Shown here piece after piece: positions 39,261 to 50,900 of a stretch of DNA of 64,000 nt. The first letter of the stretch is position 1; each line of letters begins with the position of its first letter. A program made the position numbers and the translations under genes. The DNA is from Gigantopelta aegis. Its lineage: Eukaryota; Mollusca; Gastropoda; Neomphalida; Peltospiridae. Below the pieces are notes generated by a model. The model ran no database searches, was not told where the DNA came from, and saw only the letters and a list, made by a program, of their open reading frames with translations. The DNA is taken from positions 5,959,834 to 6,023,833 of the forward strand of contig NC_054708.1 in the NCBI RefSeq assembly GCF_016097555.1. Reading direction: 5' to 3'.

Positions 39261-40480
39261 GTACGTAACATCATTCGTTAAATACACCAGTGTACGGAAA
39301 TAGCCGAGAGACACCGGCGAGATTTCTATCTTTCACATAGCTAAACTTGCCAGTTCCACTACATAAACGTCATCAAGTGTAGGGCGGGACGTAACCCAGT
39401 GGTAAAGCGTTCGCTTGATGCGCGGTCGGTCTAGGATTGATCCCCGTCGACACACCCATTGGGCTGTTTCTCGTTCCAGCCAGTGCTCTACAATTGGTGG
39501 AACAAAGGCCGTGGTATGTACTATCATGTTTGTATGATGGTGCATATAAAAGATCCCTTGCTGCTAATCGAAAAGGGTAGCCCATGAAGTGGCGACAGTA
39601 GGTTTTCTCTCTCAATATATGTGTGGTCCTTAACCATATGTCTGACGCCATATAACCGTAAATAAAATGTGTTGAGTACGTCGTTATATATAACATATCT
39701 TCCTTCATTAAGTGTTAAGATTCATAGGATCTGGGTTCAAACCACAGTACTAGCTTCTACCCAAAGTGAGGTTTAGCAGCTCTGTGGAAAAGTGAACTTT
39801 ACTTGAATAAAAGCATGTCAGTTGAATGAATAACGAATGCTTTTCAGAGCATTACGTAAACTAATGTTGTAAAAGTAATTCTTTGAAGGAGCCTGTAACG
39901 ATGTTTAAAAGTGTCTGTTACAAAACAATGTTGCTCTTTGTTGAATATTGGAATATCAACTGGAACATATTTTTACAAATATGCGAATTCCAAATTTGCT
40001 TCACCTTTGTATAACCCAGGCATGATGAACAGTTGGGCATTGAAGGATTTCCATTGGTATTATATAAAGATAATTAACTTTAGAATTGTGTACGGGAGTA
40101 GGTAGCTCGAGTCGATAATCGCAGTGTGCGATGTATTTGAATAGAATGGTACTTCAACGTAACACGAATTACCTGTGTGATCTATTAACAGAAATTTACC
40201 TTTCTACGTTGGCCATCGAGAGATTAAGTACTAGACGATACAAATAAGGTGTTGGCACTATTGAAGCTATTCACAACTGTTACCTGGTTATATGTCCATT
40301 GTAAGAAACTACTTCGCCAATAATATACACTCTGGTATTGGGCGATTGGGTTTCCAATTCAGAATGGTTTGAGTTAAATTGTCTTTGACGATACGAAATA
40401 TATATTCTGTAATGCATTATACAATTGGAAAATGTGTATAAACGTGTATCTCCCCACCCCACCCCCCCCACCTCCCCCCC

Positions 40481-40547
<67 letters not shown>

Positions 40548-41627
40548 CATTTCTGTGCTGATCCCATTTCGTTATTTTCCATTCCAATCAATGCACCACA
40601 ACTAACATATCACACACAGTAATTGTATATGCGCATTTTCGATATGGAAAAATGTTTTAGAACTACAAATGATAAATACCGCCGGTTACACCATATGACT
40701 GTCCACCCCTTTATGATTTCAGACAATGGAAGCACATTCTGCGACCATGTACAGTGCAAGAACAATAGTCCCTGTCGGACCACGACCCTGTCTCACAAGA
40801 AGGGCGGAAGTGACGTATCGGCCGAGTGCGTGTGTCACGGCAAATGGACTGGTCCTCGTTGCGAATCACTCATACACTTGACGCCGCGTAATGTCCATGG
40901 AAACAATGTGGAACTAGAAATCAACGCGGGTCCAAAGTCCAGCGACAGCTCGAAACATGTTGGTTACTCGAGATTTACGCTGCTCTACTGGACCAACAGC
41001 TCGGACGACTCGTGCGTCATGATACAGGAACTGACGTCACTCGTCAAACGGATTGATGGACTGCTGCCCAACACACAGTACACATTTTGTGTTGAGAGCG
41101 GAACAGTCGATTCGTGTTTTCCCGCGTTTCATAACGAGACTGTAATGACGCCCAACTGTTTCTCTTTAACAACTGGCACACGGACACTCGCTCGCCCCTC
41201 GCGGCAGTTCAACACTTCGGCCATTGTCGGAACAGTGGTTATCGTGATTTTAGTGATTATTATACTCGTTGCAGCGGTGCTCATACGAAGAAGACATTTT
41301 ATTTTCTTTGATAATTTATTTGGACTATGCAGGTGTTCTTGTTGCTATAGTTTTTCGAAGAGACGTTCGCGATCACCACGCCACACAGCGGCCACAGATC
41401 TGATTGTTTCCCCCGACTCTCCGCTCGTTATGGCGCCAAAACACGACTTCTCGACGTCCAGGCCGGGGAAACCAAAGCTAAGACTGAGTAAAAGTGTTTG
41501 GGGCTACACTTCCTACAAGGCAAAGAATAACAAGAATATGGTTTTAACGACAGTGCTAGAATACCCACATAACGAAGTAGAAGACAGGGTTTTAATGGAA
41601 AATGTATGTTTATTCGACTTATCTTGA
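39125..41627 (+). CDS. type I membrane protein, EGF-like + FN3-like (2 coding exons)
   Basis: Exon 39125-39260 (ATG at 39188) joins in phase 1 to exon 40723-41627, giving 325 residues. Residues 1-24 are a signal peptide with a hydrophobic core (FNIILICLA). Residues 31-71 form an EGF-like module: Cys 31, 36, 42, 60, 62, 71, closing with CVCHGKWTGPRC. Residues 74-170 look like one FN3-like domain (FTLLYW, LLPNTQYTFCV) with extra Cys at 122, 147, 156 and 170. Sequons at N26, N38, N116, N162 and N188 suggest glycosylation. Residues 191-212 are one membrane helix, followed by a basic stop-transfer sequence (RRRH) and a 113-residue tail with a juxtamembrane Cys cluster (LCRCSCC) that could be palmitoylated. 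I do not recognise an orthologue; the plan recalls the EGF-FN3-TM end of LRR receptors such as vasorin but without LRRs. A cell-surface adhesion or signalling role is inference. Confidence 0.85.
39384..39712 (+). mobile_element. SINE family 1, near full length, in the membrane-protein intron
   Basis: Plus-strand copy: ACGTAACCCAGTGGTAAAGC, GGTCTAGGATTGATCCCCG, the body with ATATAAAAGATCCCTTGCTG and the tail AAATGTGTTGAGTACGTCG with TCTTCCTTC. It lies 124 bp after the signal-peptide exon. Confidence 0.9.
40484..40544 (+). repeat. (CT)n microsatellite
   Basis: About 30 CT repeats preceded by C-rich sequence, in the intron of the membrane-protein gene. Confidence 0.97.
40723..41627 (+). CDS. 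membrane-protein main exon (EGF, FN3, membrane helix, tail)
   Basis: 905 nt from the acceptor TTATGATTTCAG to TGA at 41625-41627. It carries everything except the signal peptide. The frame stays open 100 bp upstream of the acceptor, but that upstream part lacks a signal peptide; the phase match with 39260 favours the spliced start. Confidence 0.88.
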
Positions 41628-43782
41628 TGAACGTCACTGCGTTTCTCTGTTAGCAAGTGGTTTTCTCGTGGCTTATCATGGGCTGTTTTATTTAGATAAT
41701 CATCCTATTTGCGGACATTTTAATATCTCAGTTGTGTTTTGGTGTCTCAGAAATCCTACAATATTTTTCTACTGACATTCTGTTTTGCAGAATAATGCAT
41801 TGCGTTTCAAATCTACTTAATATTATCAATAATATTCATAGAATCTACAAAATATATGATTTCTAAGATACTATTTAACTAAGGTTCAAACGATATTACA
41901 TTTAGGCTACTGATTCTAAAATAATTATCCTACGATATTACAAAATTAAAATGCTACAAACGATTCCTAAGATGCGACACAAACTAGGCCTACAGTCTCA
42001 GATATTATAAAACTACAGTTATTAAACTGCAAAACAATGCTTCCCAACTACGGCTTCTAACATGGTACAAAACCATGGTTCTTGGATACTGCAAAAAAAA
42101 AAAAAAAACCCACCCTGCAGCTCTTTAAAAGTGTGAGCGACAGCGATCTGTAGTAACAACGCTATGTTCAATGGTCTTGGTGAAACGCCTCTATGACGCG
42201 ACTACTAGGCTACTTTTTAAAACCACATTGCTCCCGCTTTCTAGATAAACAAACCATAGAGAAGTTTAAGGATCCGCGCTGCCTGTAGCACAAATAACTG
42301 CGGGGCCCTCTTTCCAGGGTATATATTTTTGGAACCCCCTCGGGGAGAGGGGAAAAAATAATCTGGGAAAAATAAATGTACACATCACCGCGGGGCCCCT
42401 GAAGCGCGGGGACCGTAGCACGTGCTATCTGTACTACTAGGATAAACCGGCTCTGATAAACCGCGTACGGGTTTGTATATTACCAAAGCTTCAGTTGCTC
42501 AGATATTGCCAAATATGCACAACCTGCCCTCATGACATATTTTCGCTGACTGGGGCATATTTCAGTCCGTGGATGTCCCATAATGCCTTGTAACAGTTTG
42601 TAGCAATCTTTTGGTTGTATATTTTGTGTTTATTTTTTATTATTATTAAATTACAATAGTAAGTGCAATACTAAAGCGTACTGTTGTCTTGAAAACAGAA
42701 ACGTATCCTTTGAAATTAGTCAAATGCAATACTGATACGAGTTCGTTATTTACAGCTTGGAGCCAGAATTTGATTTTATTTTCATTCAGGCAATACCTTT
42801 ATTACGACTGAATACGTGAATAAAACTAAATTATATACCAGACTAAACAAGGTTACTTTAAAACATTATTACGTTATATTTATAAATTAAAAATAGATAA
42901 GCCAAGCTTCTTTCATTTCGATATGTTGTAATATCATCCTAGAAGTACACGTTTGTTAGAAGAACAGTAAAAGGTGTATGTTTGTATCAAACAGCGACAC
43001 CATGTTTTGTTTCTTCGATGTCGGTAACTGGATTCCAAGAGATTTTATTCAGCTCTGCGTTCAATAGGACATGCCATTACGAATTGCTCGCCGTGACTAA
43101 CCTAAAATAAATGGCTTGGCAGTTCAAAAAGAACAAAAGTACTCTCCAGATAGAGAAAAGGCATTTGTGACTTGTTTCATATTTTGTCTTGAGGGTACAA
43201 TTGCCCTTATTGCACCTCTGCTGGGTACGACTCTGCAAGCCTCATTAGTGGGTGCTTGGTTCCAAACTTGTGTACTGAACGCAGGACTAATGTTGAATCT
43301 AAATAGATCAATGTATTTTTCCCTCCACATCCTGAGTTAAAATCTCGCATTCACCATGTATGATGTATTTTTAATTACTCCTGTCAACACACCCAAATAA
43401 GAAATACATTAATTTTACAGAAAATTATTGTTAAATATTTTGGAGAGAATATTTATACATGAATAATTATTTGTTTAGGGTATACTGACCTAAAATGAAT
43501 GTTCTTGTTGTGAAATGTATAATTATTAAAAAATTGTTAAAATCGTCTGGGTGTTTTGTTGGACTTTTTAGGCATTTCATTTGTCCATTGATATCAACGA
43601 TTCACGGGATCTTTTGTATGCACCATCCCACAGACAGGATAGCACATACCACGGCCTTTGGTATGCCCGTCGTGAGTAGAAGACTGTCAAACTGGTACCA
43701 TCGAGCTGTTGGTTGTTTCCCCTTCTTTATTTGTCACAAGGTATCACAGGAAAAAACCCAAATAAACATGCAAAACAATGAA
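41628..43782. other. 3' UTR and intergenic DNA between convergent genes
   Basis: Space between the plus-strand membrane-protein gene and the minus-strand transporter gene. 43603-43675 is a SINE fragment (GGGATCTTTTGTATGCACCA). A 74-codon frame at 43116-43340 has a hydrophobic stretch but no start context, splice logic or known domain. No other gene is seen. Confidence 0.5.
43603..43675 (-). mobile_element. SINE family 1 fragment
   Basis: The central body only: ATGCACCATCCCACAGACAG and CATACCACGGCCTTTG, about 70 bp. Confidence 0.7.
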
Positions 43783-43788
43783 TTTATT
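43783..43788 (-). terminator. candidate polyadenylation signal of the SLC5 gene
   Basis: AATAAA on the minus strand about 60 bp after the stop codon, in GGAAAATAAATTC. It would give a very short 3' UTR; other signals further on cannot be excluded. Confidence 0.4.
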
Positions 43789-43847
43789 TTCCTAAATCTA
43801 AATCTGTCTATGATGGTCTGTTATGTAGGGCCTATATACATATAGTT

Positions 43848-44050
43848 CTAATGATAAAAGCCGATGATAAAGGCGGTTATTCCCATCAGTATTATGGCAT
43901 TCATATTGAGGATAAGTCGCCATTTTGGATTTTCTTTTATTGACGTCATTTTCACTTGTAGTGCTAGACGTTCTTCCTTGGAAAGAGTCGACATCTTCTG
44001 TTCTTTAATTCCGCAGCACACTTCGAATCGGTGCTTCAACTTGGATGGCT
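43848..44050 (-). CDS. SLC5 cotransporter last exon
   Basis: 203 nt, phase 1 in; acceptor TGTTTTTCAG. It encodes [20 protein letters not shown], then [20 protein letters not shown], a [11 protein letters not shown] segment and the last membrane helix, ending GFYH and TAG. The CCGI and KWRxxLNxNAIIL motifs match the SGLT C-terminus. Confidence 0.92.
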
Positions 44051-47000
44051 CTGAAAAACACAAATAGAAATATTTCAGTATATTAATCGCCATTGATGCC
44101 TGACACAATACCATTAAACCTCAATTACAAAAAAACAACAGTAAAAAGACACTTCTATCTTTTAGTATCAAGTAAATATTATTTTGGCCAGATTTGATAA
44201 AATGCCGTTATTTTTCTAAAGAATGAAATATGTGGTTTGATTACAAATGTCTTTGTAATGAGCTAGCTATGCAAAGCAAGCAAAAAGACGCCAGCCTCAA
44301 GATAGTATGGAAACCCCCAAAACAAACTACTTTAAAAGTAGATAACATTGGTTTGGTATATTTGAACACTTTGGATTTAATTTGATTCCAATGAAGTGGC
44401 AATTTTATCACCTCCACCCACAACACGAGGTTTAAAAACTAGTACTTTCTGTGCAAAACGTTTAATATTCAAAATGTCTGGGCCAACCGTGACGTCGTAA
44501 GGTATAATGATAGTCATTTTCTCCCAGCAGACTAAAGTAGTTGACCTTGGTCAGGTGTGTCATGTGTGACGTCATCCTTGTCCTCGTCGTCAGATAACTC
44601 GGGTTGCTTCTCGTCGTGCCTTGTCCACCACGTCACTCGGTGTAGCTGAAATAACAACAAGCAGGTCGCTGGGTTTGTAGCTACCAAGGGGTGTACGTCA
44701 CTGGGTTTGTAGCTACCAAAGGGGTGTACGTCGCTGGGTCTGTAACTAACATGGGGTGCAGAGGTGCAAATAGCTGGGTTTGTAACTAACAAGGGGTGTA
44801 GAGGTGCAAATCGCTGGGTTTGTAACTAACAAGGGGTGCAGAGGTGCAAATCGCTGGGTCTGTAAATAACAAGGGGTGCAGAGGTGCAAATCGCTGGGTT
44901 TGTAACTAACAAGGGGTGCAAGTCGCTGGGTTTGTATTTAAGAAGGAGTGTAAGTCGCTGTTTCTAACTAACAAGGGATGCAAGTCGCTGTGTCTGTAAC
45001 TAACAAGTGGTGCAAAGGTGCAAATCGCTGGGTCTGTAACTAACAATGGGTGCAAGTTGCTGAGTCCGTAACTAACAAGGGGTGCAAGTTGCTGTGTCTG
45101 TAACTAACAAGGGGTGTAAGTCGTTGGGTCTGTAACTAACAAGGGGTGCACGTTGCTGTGTCTAACTAACAAGGGGTGTAAGTCGTTGGGTCTGCAACTA
45201 ACAAGGGGTGCAAGTAGCTGGGGCTGTAACTAACAAGGGGGTGCACGTCGCTGGCTCTGTAACTAACAAGGGCTGTAAGTCGCTGGGTCTGTAACTAACA
45301 AGGGGGTGCACGTCGCTGGGTCTGTAACTAACAAGGGCTGTAAGTCGCCGAGTCTGCAACTAGCTAGGGGGTGCACGTCGCTGGCTTTGTAACTAACAAG
45401 GGCTGTAAGTCGCTGGGTCTGCAACTAACAAGGGGTGCATATCGCTGGGTCTGTAACTAACAAGGGCTGTAAGTCGCTGGGTATGTAACTAACAAGGGAT
45501 GTAAGTCGCTGGGTATGTAACTAACAAGGGTTGTAAGTCGCTGGGTCTGCAACTAACAAGGGGTGCATATCGCTGGGTCTGTAACTAACAAGGGCTGTAA
45601 GTTGCTGGATCTGTAACTAACAAGGGTTGTAAGTCGCTGGGTATGTAACTAACAAGGGCGGTAAGTCGCTGGGTCTGCAACTACCAAGGGGTGCATATCG
45701 CTGGGTCTGTAACTAACAAGGGTTGTAAGTCGCTGGGTATGTAACTAACAAGGGCTGTAAGTCGCTGGGTCTCCAACTAACAAGGGGGTGTACGTCGCTG
45801 GGTCTGTAACTAACAAGGGCTGTAAGACGCTGGGACTGTAACTAACAAGGGCTGTAAGTCGCTGGGTCTGCAACTAACAAGGGGTATAAGTTGCTGTGTC
45901 TGTATCTAACAAGGGGTGTAACTAGCTGGGTCTGTAACTAACAAGGGGGTGCAAGTCGCTGGCTCTGTAACTAACAAGGCTGTAAGTAGCTGTGTCTGTA
46001 ACTAACAAGGGCGTAAGTGGCTGGGTCTGTAACTAACAATGGGTGCAAGTCGCTGGGTTTGTAACTAACAAGGGGTGCAGAGGTGCAAGTCGCTAGGTCT
46101 GTAACTAACAAGGGGTGCAAATCGCTGGGTCTGTAACTAACAAGAGGTGCAGAGGTGCAAGTCGCTGGGTTTGTAACTACCAAGGGGTACAGAGGTGTAA
46201 CTGCTGGGTCTATAACTGACAAGAGGTGCAGAGGTACAAGTCGCTGCGTCTGTAACTACCAAGGGGTGGATAGGTGCAAGTCGTTAGGTTTGTAACTGAC
46301 AAGAGGTGCAGAGGTGCAAGTCGCTGGGTTTGTAACTACCAAAGGGTACAGAGGTGTAAACCGCTGGGTCTATAACTGACAAGAGGTGCAGAGGTGCAAG
46401 TCGCTGCGTCTGTAACTACCAAGGGGTGGATAGGTGCAAGTCGTTAGGTTTGTAACTGACAAGAGGTGCAGAGGTGCAAGTCGCTGGGTTTGTAACAGAC
46501 AAGGGGTCCAAATCGTTAGGTTTGTAACTGACAAGGGTGTAAGTCGCTGGGTCTATAACTGACAAGAGGTGCAGAGGTGCAAGTCGTTAGGTTTGTAACT
46601 GATAAGAAGTGCAGAGGTGCAAGTCGTTAGGTTTGTAACTGACAAGAGGTGCAGAGGTGCAAGTCGCTGGGTTTGTAACTGACAAGGGGTGTAAGTCGCT
46701 AGGTTTGTAACTGACAAGGGGTGTAAGTCGCTGGGTCTATAACTGACAAGAGGTGCAGACTCCAGAGGTGCAAGTCGTTAGGTTTGTAACTGACAAGAGG
46801 TGCACATCGTTAGGTTTGTAACTGACAAGAGGTGCAGAGGTGCAAGTCGCTGGGTTTGTAACTGACAAGGGGTGTAAGTCGCTGGGTTTGTAACTGACAA
46901 GGGTGTAAGTCGCTGGGTATGTAACTGACAAAGAGTGCAGAGGTGGAAGTTGGCTCCCAAAATATAAAAACGTTGCATTGTTAGTTCAAGAGTGCCTAGT

Positions 47001-47847
47001 GTCTAGCTGGACACAACCCTACGTGTCCCGTTCCTCCTCTTACTGTCCCCTTAGTTCTCTCAGGCTAGGTAGGTCAGCAGCTGGACCAGTCAACCTGTGA
47101 CATCATTGTGCCATGTCCTTACATCCACCAAAGGTACAAGAACGTCTGCCCTGGGAACTCTGATGGCTTCTCTGGGCAGAGGTCTGCTCGGAACAGAGGT
47201 CACCTACTGTATATATGTGTATATATATACAATCAGACCTCGTTACAACGACCATGTTCGTCCCTGGGTCATTTTGTCGTTATATCGAAATAGCCGGTGT
47301 ATCGAATTGTCATGAGTTATCTCCACTGCCACAATAACGTAACAAAAACTACTAATTAATATTAACTGATGACGGAATAATTTATGCATTGCAATTATTA
47401 TCAAAAACAACAAATACACGTACATATATTAAATATGTTTAAAAAAAACATCATTAAATATATTAAACAAGGCGCATTCATGGTCCGTCCAATCAACACA
47501 CCTACAATTGGTACCTGTTTCGTTTACAAAATATCATGAAAAGAGAAGATTTTATTGTTCTAAGTTAATCCTTTAATTGGTTAACTAAAGACTTGTTTGC
47601 AAAAGCAATACATGTCTACAGATTTCACAGACATCGGTAGCTCGGACAGCATGTGACACAGTCGGCTCACTACGAGATCAACGATTCTAAGCGGCTGTGT
47701 GTGTACTGCCAACGTGCTCTGTCGGTGTCGGAAGGTGTGAATTCCGGTGTAATGAACAGAATAACACTGACGTACGTTTGTTCCCGACAATTTGTGGTCG
47801 AATGGTGTAAATATCATAGTAACGACGGTCGTTGTAACGAGGTCTGA

Positions 47848-47929
<82 letters not shown>

Positions 47930-50900
47930 GCAAATAATGAATATCCTGAACCTAGTGATTAACAAGTGCCTGATAATATCCATATTAGATTAAACATTTC
48001 TACATAAGCCTTCTTTCTTTCTTTCTTTCTTTCTTTCTTTTTCTTATTCTTTTCTTTTGTCTCTGCTAGGTTGATAAAAGTATAGACTTTAGCACACATG
48101 CTGTCTGTCATATAGTGTATGTTCCCTGGTCAATCATATTATAGGCATGTCATTTCATAAAAGTATAGACTTTAGCACACATGCTGTCTGTCATATAGTG
48201 TATGTTCCCTGGCCAATCATATTATAGGCATGTCATTTCATAAAAGTATAGACTATAGCACACATGCTGTCTGTCATATAGTGTATGTTCCCTGGCCAAT
48301 CATATTATAGGCATGTCATTTCATAAAAGTATAGACTTTAGCACACATGCTGTCTGTCATATAGTGTATGTTCCCTGGCCAATCATATTATAGGCATGTC
48401 ATTTCATAAAAGTATAGACTTTAGCACACATGCTGTCTGTCATATAGTGTATGTTCCCTGGCCAATCATATTATAGGCATGTCATTTCACAAAAGTATAG
48501 ACTATAGCACACATGCTGTCTGTCATATAGTGTATGTTCCCTGGCCAATCATATTATAGGCATGTCATTTCATAAAAGTATAGACTTTAGCACACATGCT
48601 GTCTGTCATATAGTGTATGTTCCCTGGCCAATCATATTATAGGCATGTCATTTCATAAAAGTATAGACTTTAGCACACATGCTGTCTGTCATATAGTGTA
48701 TGTTCCCTGGCCAATCATATTATAGGCATGTCATTTCACAAAATCGCTGTTGGTATTAGACAAGGATTTTAGTCCAAATTTATTTACAATCTAATTTGGT
48801 ATTTTATAAAAATTCAGTATTACGACAAACAAAGCAATACATTTTATACACAACCTCTGAGAAATTAATAAACATGTGTCTCTGCAAAATGATAGAAATG
48901 AACTATATGCATACACTTAGGACTCGAAAAGTTTTATTACAAATTATAATATGACGTCGGCCTGTTTGAGGAAAAAACTGTAAGCTATTGTGTACCTTGG
49001 ATTTTGTTCGTGGTTTAGTAAATAAGCTGATACATATCATGGAGGCCCCGGAAACAGCTGTCTCCATGGCAGCGATATACAGGAAGTGTATTTTGAGAAA
49101 GTAAGGTCGATCATCAACATCTCCACAGGGTGGCGTTGGGTAAATGAACGCCAATATCAGTCTTGAAAATCCCAACAGCTGTCCGGCTATAAGTCCAAAA
49201 AAGGCTGCCTGGAAAAAATATCTACGAATTATATTATTTCTTTTCAGAAACTGGATTTTATAAAAATTAAATAATATAAAAGAGGAATAATAATTAACAT
49301 ATTAAAACCAAAAAGTATGCTCGATTTATGAATATGACAAACTTAAGTTGTTCTATTAAAAATAAGTAATGTGATCTATTATAGAAAGTTTGCAAAACAA
49401 AATAAATCATTAACAAAACCACCTTTATGAACGCCCAGCAACGCACAGGATGTTTTAAAGGGTGTTTGTGCTTGCTTTAATGAACGCACCAAAACGCACG
49501 TGATTATTTACAGAGTGCTGTACTTGTTTCATGGACGCCCCAAAACGCACGTGATTATTTAGAGTGCATGTACTATTTTATGAACGCCCCAAAACACACG
49601 TGATTATTTACAGAGTGCATGTACTTGTTTTATGAACGCCCCAAAACGCACGTGATTATTTACAGAGTGCTTGTATTTATGTTACGAACGCTCAAGAATG
49701 TACATGATTATTTACAGAGCGCTTGTGCTTGTTTTTTTATGAACGCCCACCACTTGCATGATTATGTTCTTGTATTTGATTTAGGAACTCTAAAGAATGT
49801 AGAGGATTATTTACAGAGTGCTTGTGCTTGGTTTACGAACACCCCAAAACGTCCATGACTTACATGATTATGTACAGAGTGCTGGTATTTGTTTTATGAA
49901 CGGTCAAGAATGTAGAGGATTATTTCTTATTTCTAGAACAAACGTACGGGTTCTGTGGTCCTCTTCCAGAAGAATCCCATGAGGAAGACCATGGCCCAGG
50001 GCGGCCCCACCGCCGACATCAGCATCTGCCAGTACTGCCACAGCTGATCGCCCTGGGCGGCCTGCATGATAGGAATCCACACAACGGCAAGCCCCACCAG
50101 AACCACCACCACCACCCTGTACGGGAATCACACACTGGCATATTTATAACATGGCCATAGTATTTGTCACACTGGCATATCACAAATGATGCTGTATTTT
50201 AATCATATAACACAATTATTATTCCAATAAAGTATTGAATAAACTGTGTCCATTAAATACTTGGACATCGCCATCTGGCAAATAATACTAATATAAATTT
50301 CAAAGACATAGGTAAATTATTATAGACGTCAATTAGGGTTTTGTTCCACATGGTACCATGCAGGAATAATGATCAACCTGAATAAAGCAAATGTGACTTC
50401 TAGAGGAATAAAGTAAACAAAAGCGGACAAAGGTCAGGGTGTTGACAGTGCTACAGAGACAAGGTATGGGGCGTGGAGCTGCCGGGATTTGACAGACTGT
50501 AAGTAAGAAATTATGTACGAACCGAAAGGAAAGATGGATTTAAAGGGTTTTCAAAATGAATGGTGGAACTGGGTTCAATTTAACCAGTCTCGGTTAAGCC
50601 AAATGACAAGGCTGGTAGGTACTTGGTTCGCATCTAGGTACCAGATCCCGCCCAGAACGAATTTAATAACTCAGTGTGTAGGTGTAAAACCACTACACCG
50701 ACATTTCTCTCATTAACCACCAGCAACTAACCACTAAGCCACTGTCTTGGACAGACAGCCCAAATAGCTGAAGTGTGTGCCCAGGACAGCGAGCTGGAAC
50801 CTTAAATGAATATAAGCACGAAAATAAGTATAAATTAAAATAAATGAAGCGTCTAAATTAAGTTTGCGCGAACAAAGGTCTGGGTGTTAATTTTCCTGAC

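Noticed and set aside
43116..43340. Small hydrophobic 74-codon frame between the two convergent genes
   Set aside because: No known domain, splice support or conservation cue; could be chance or 3' UTR.
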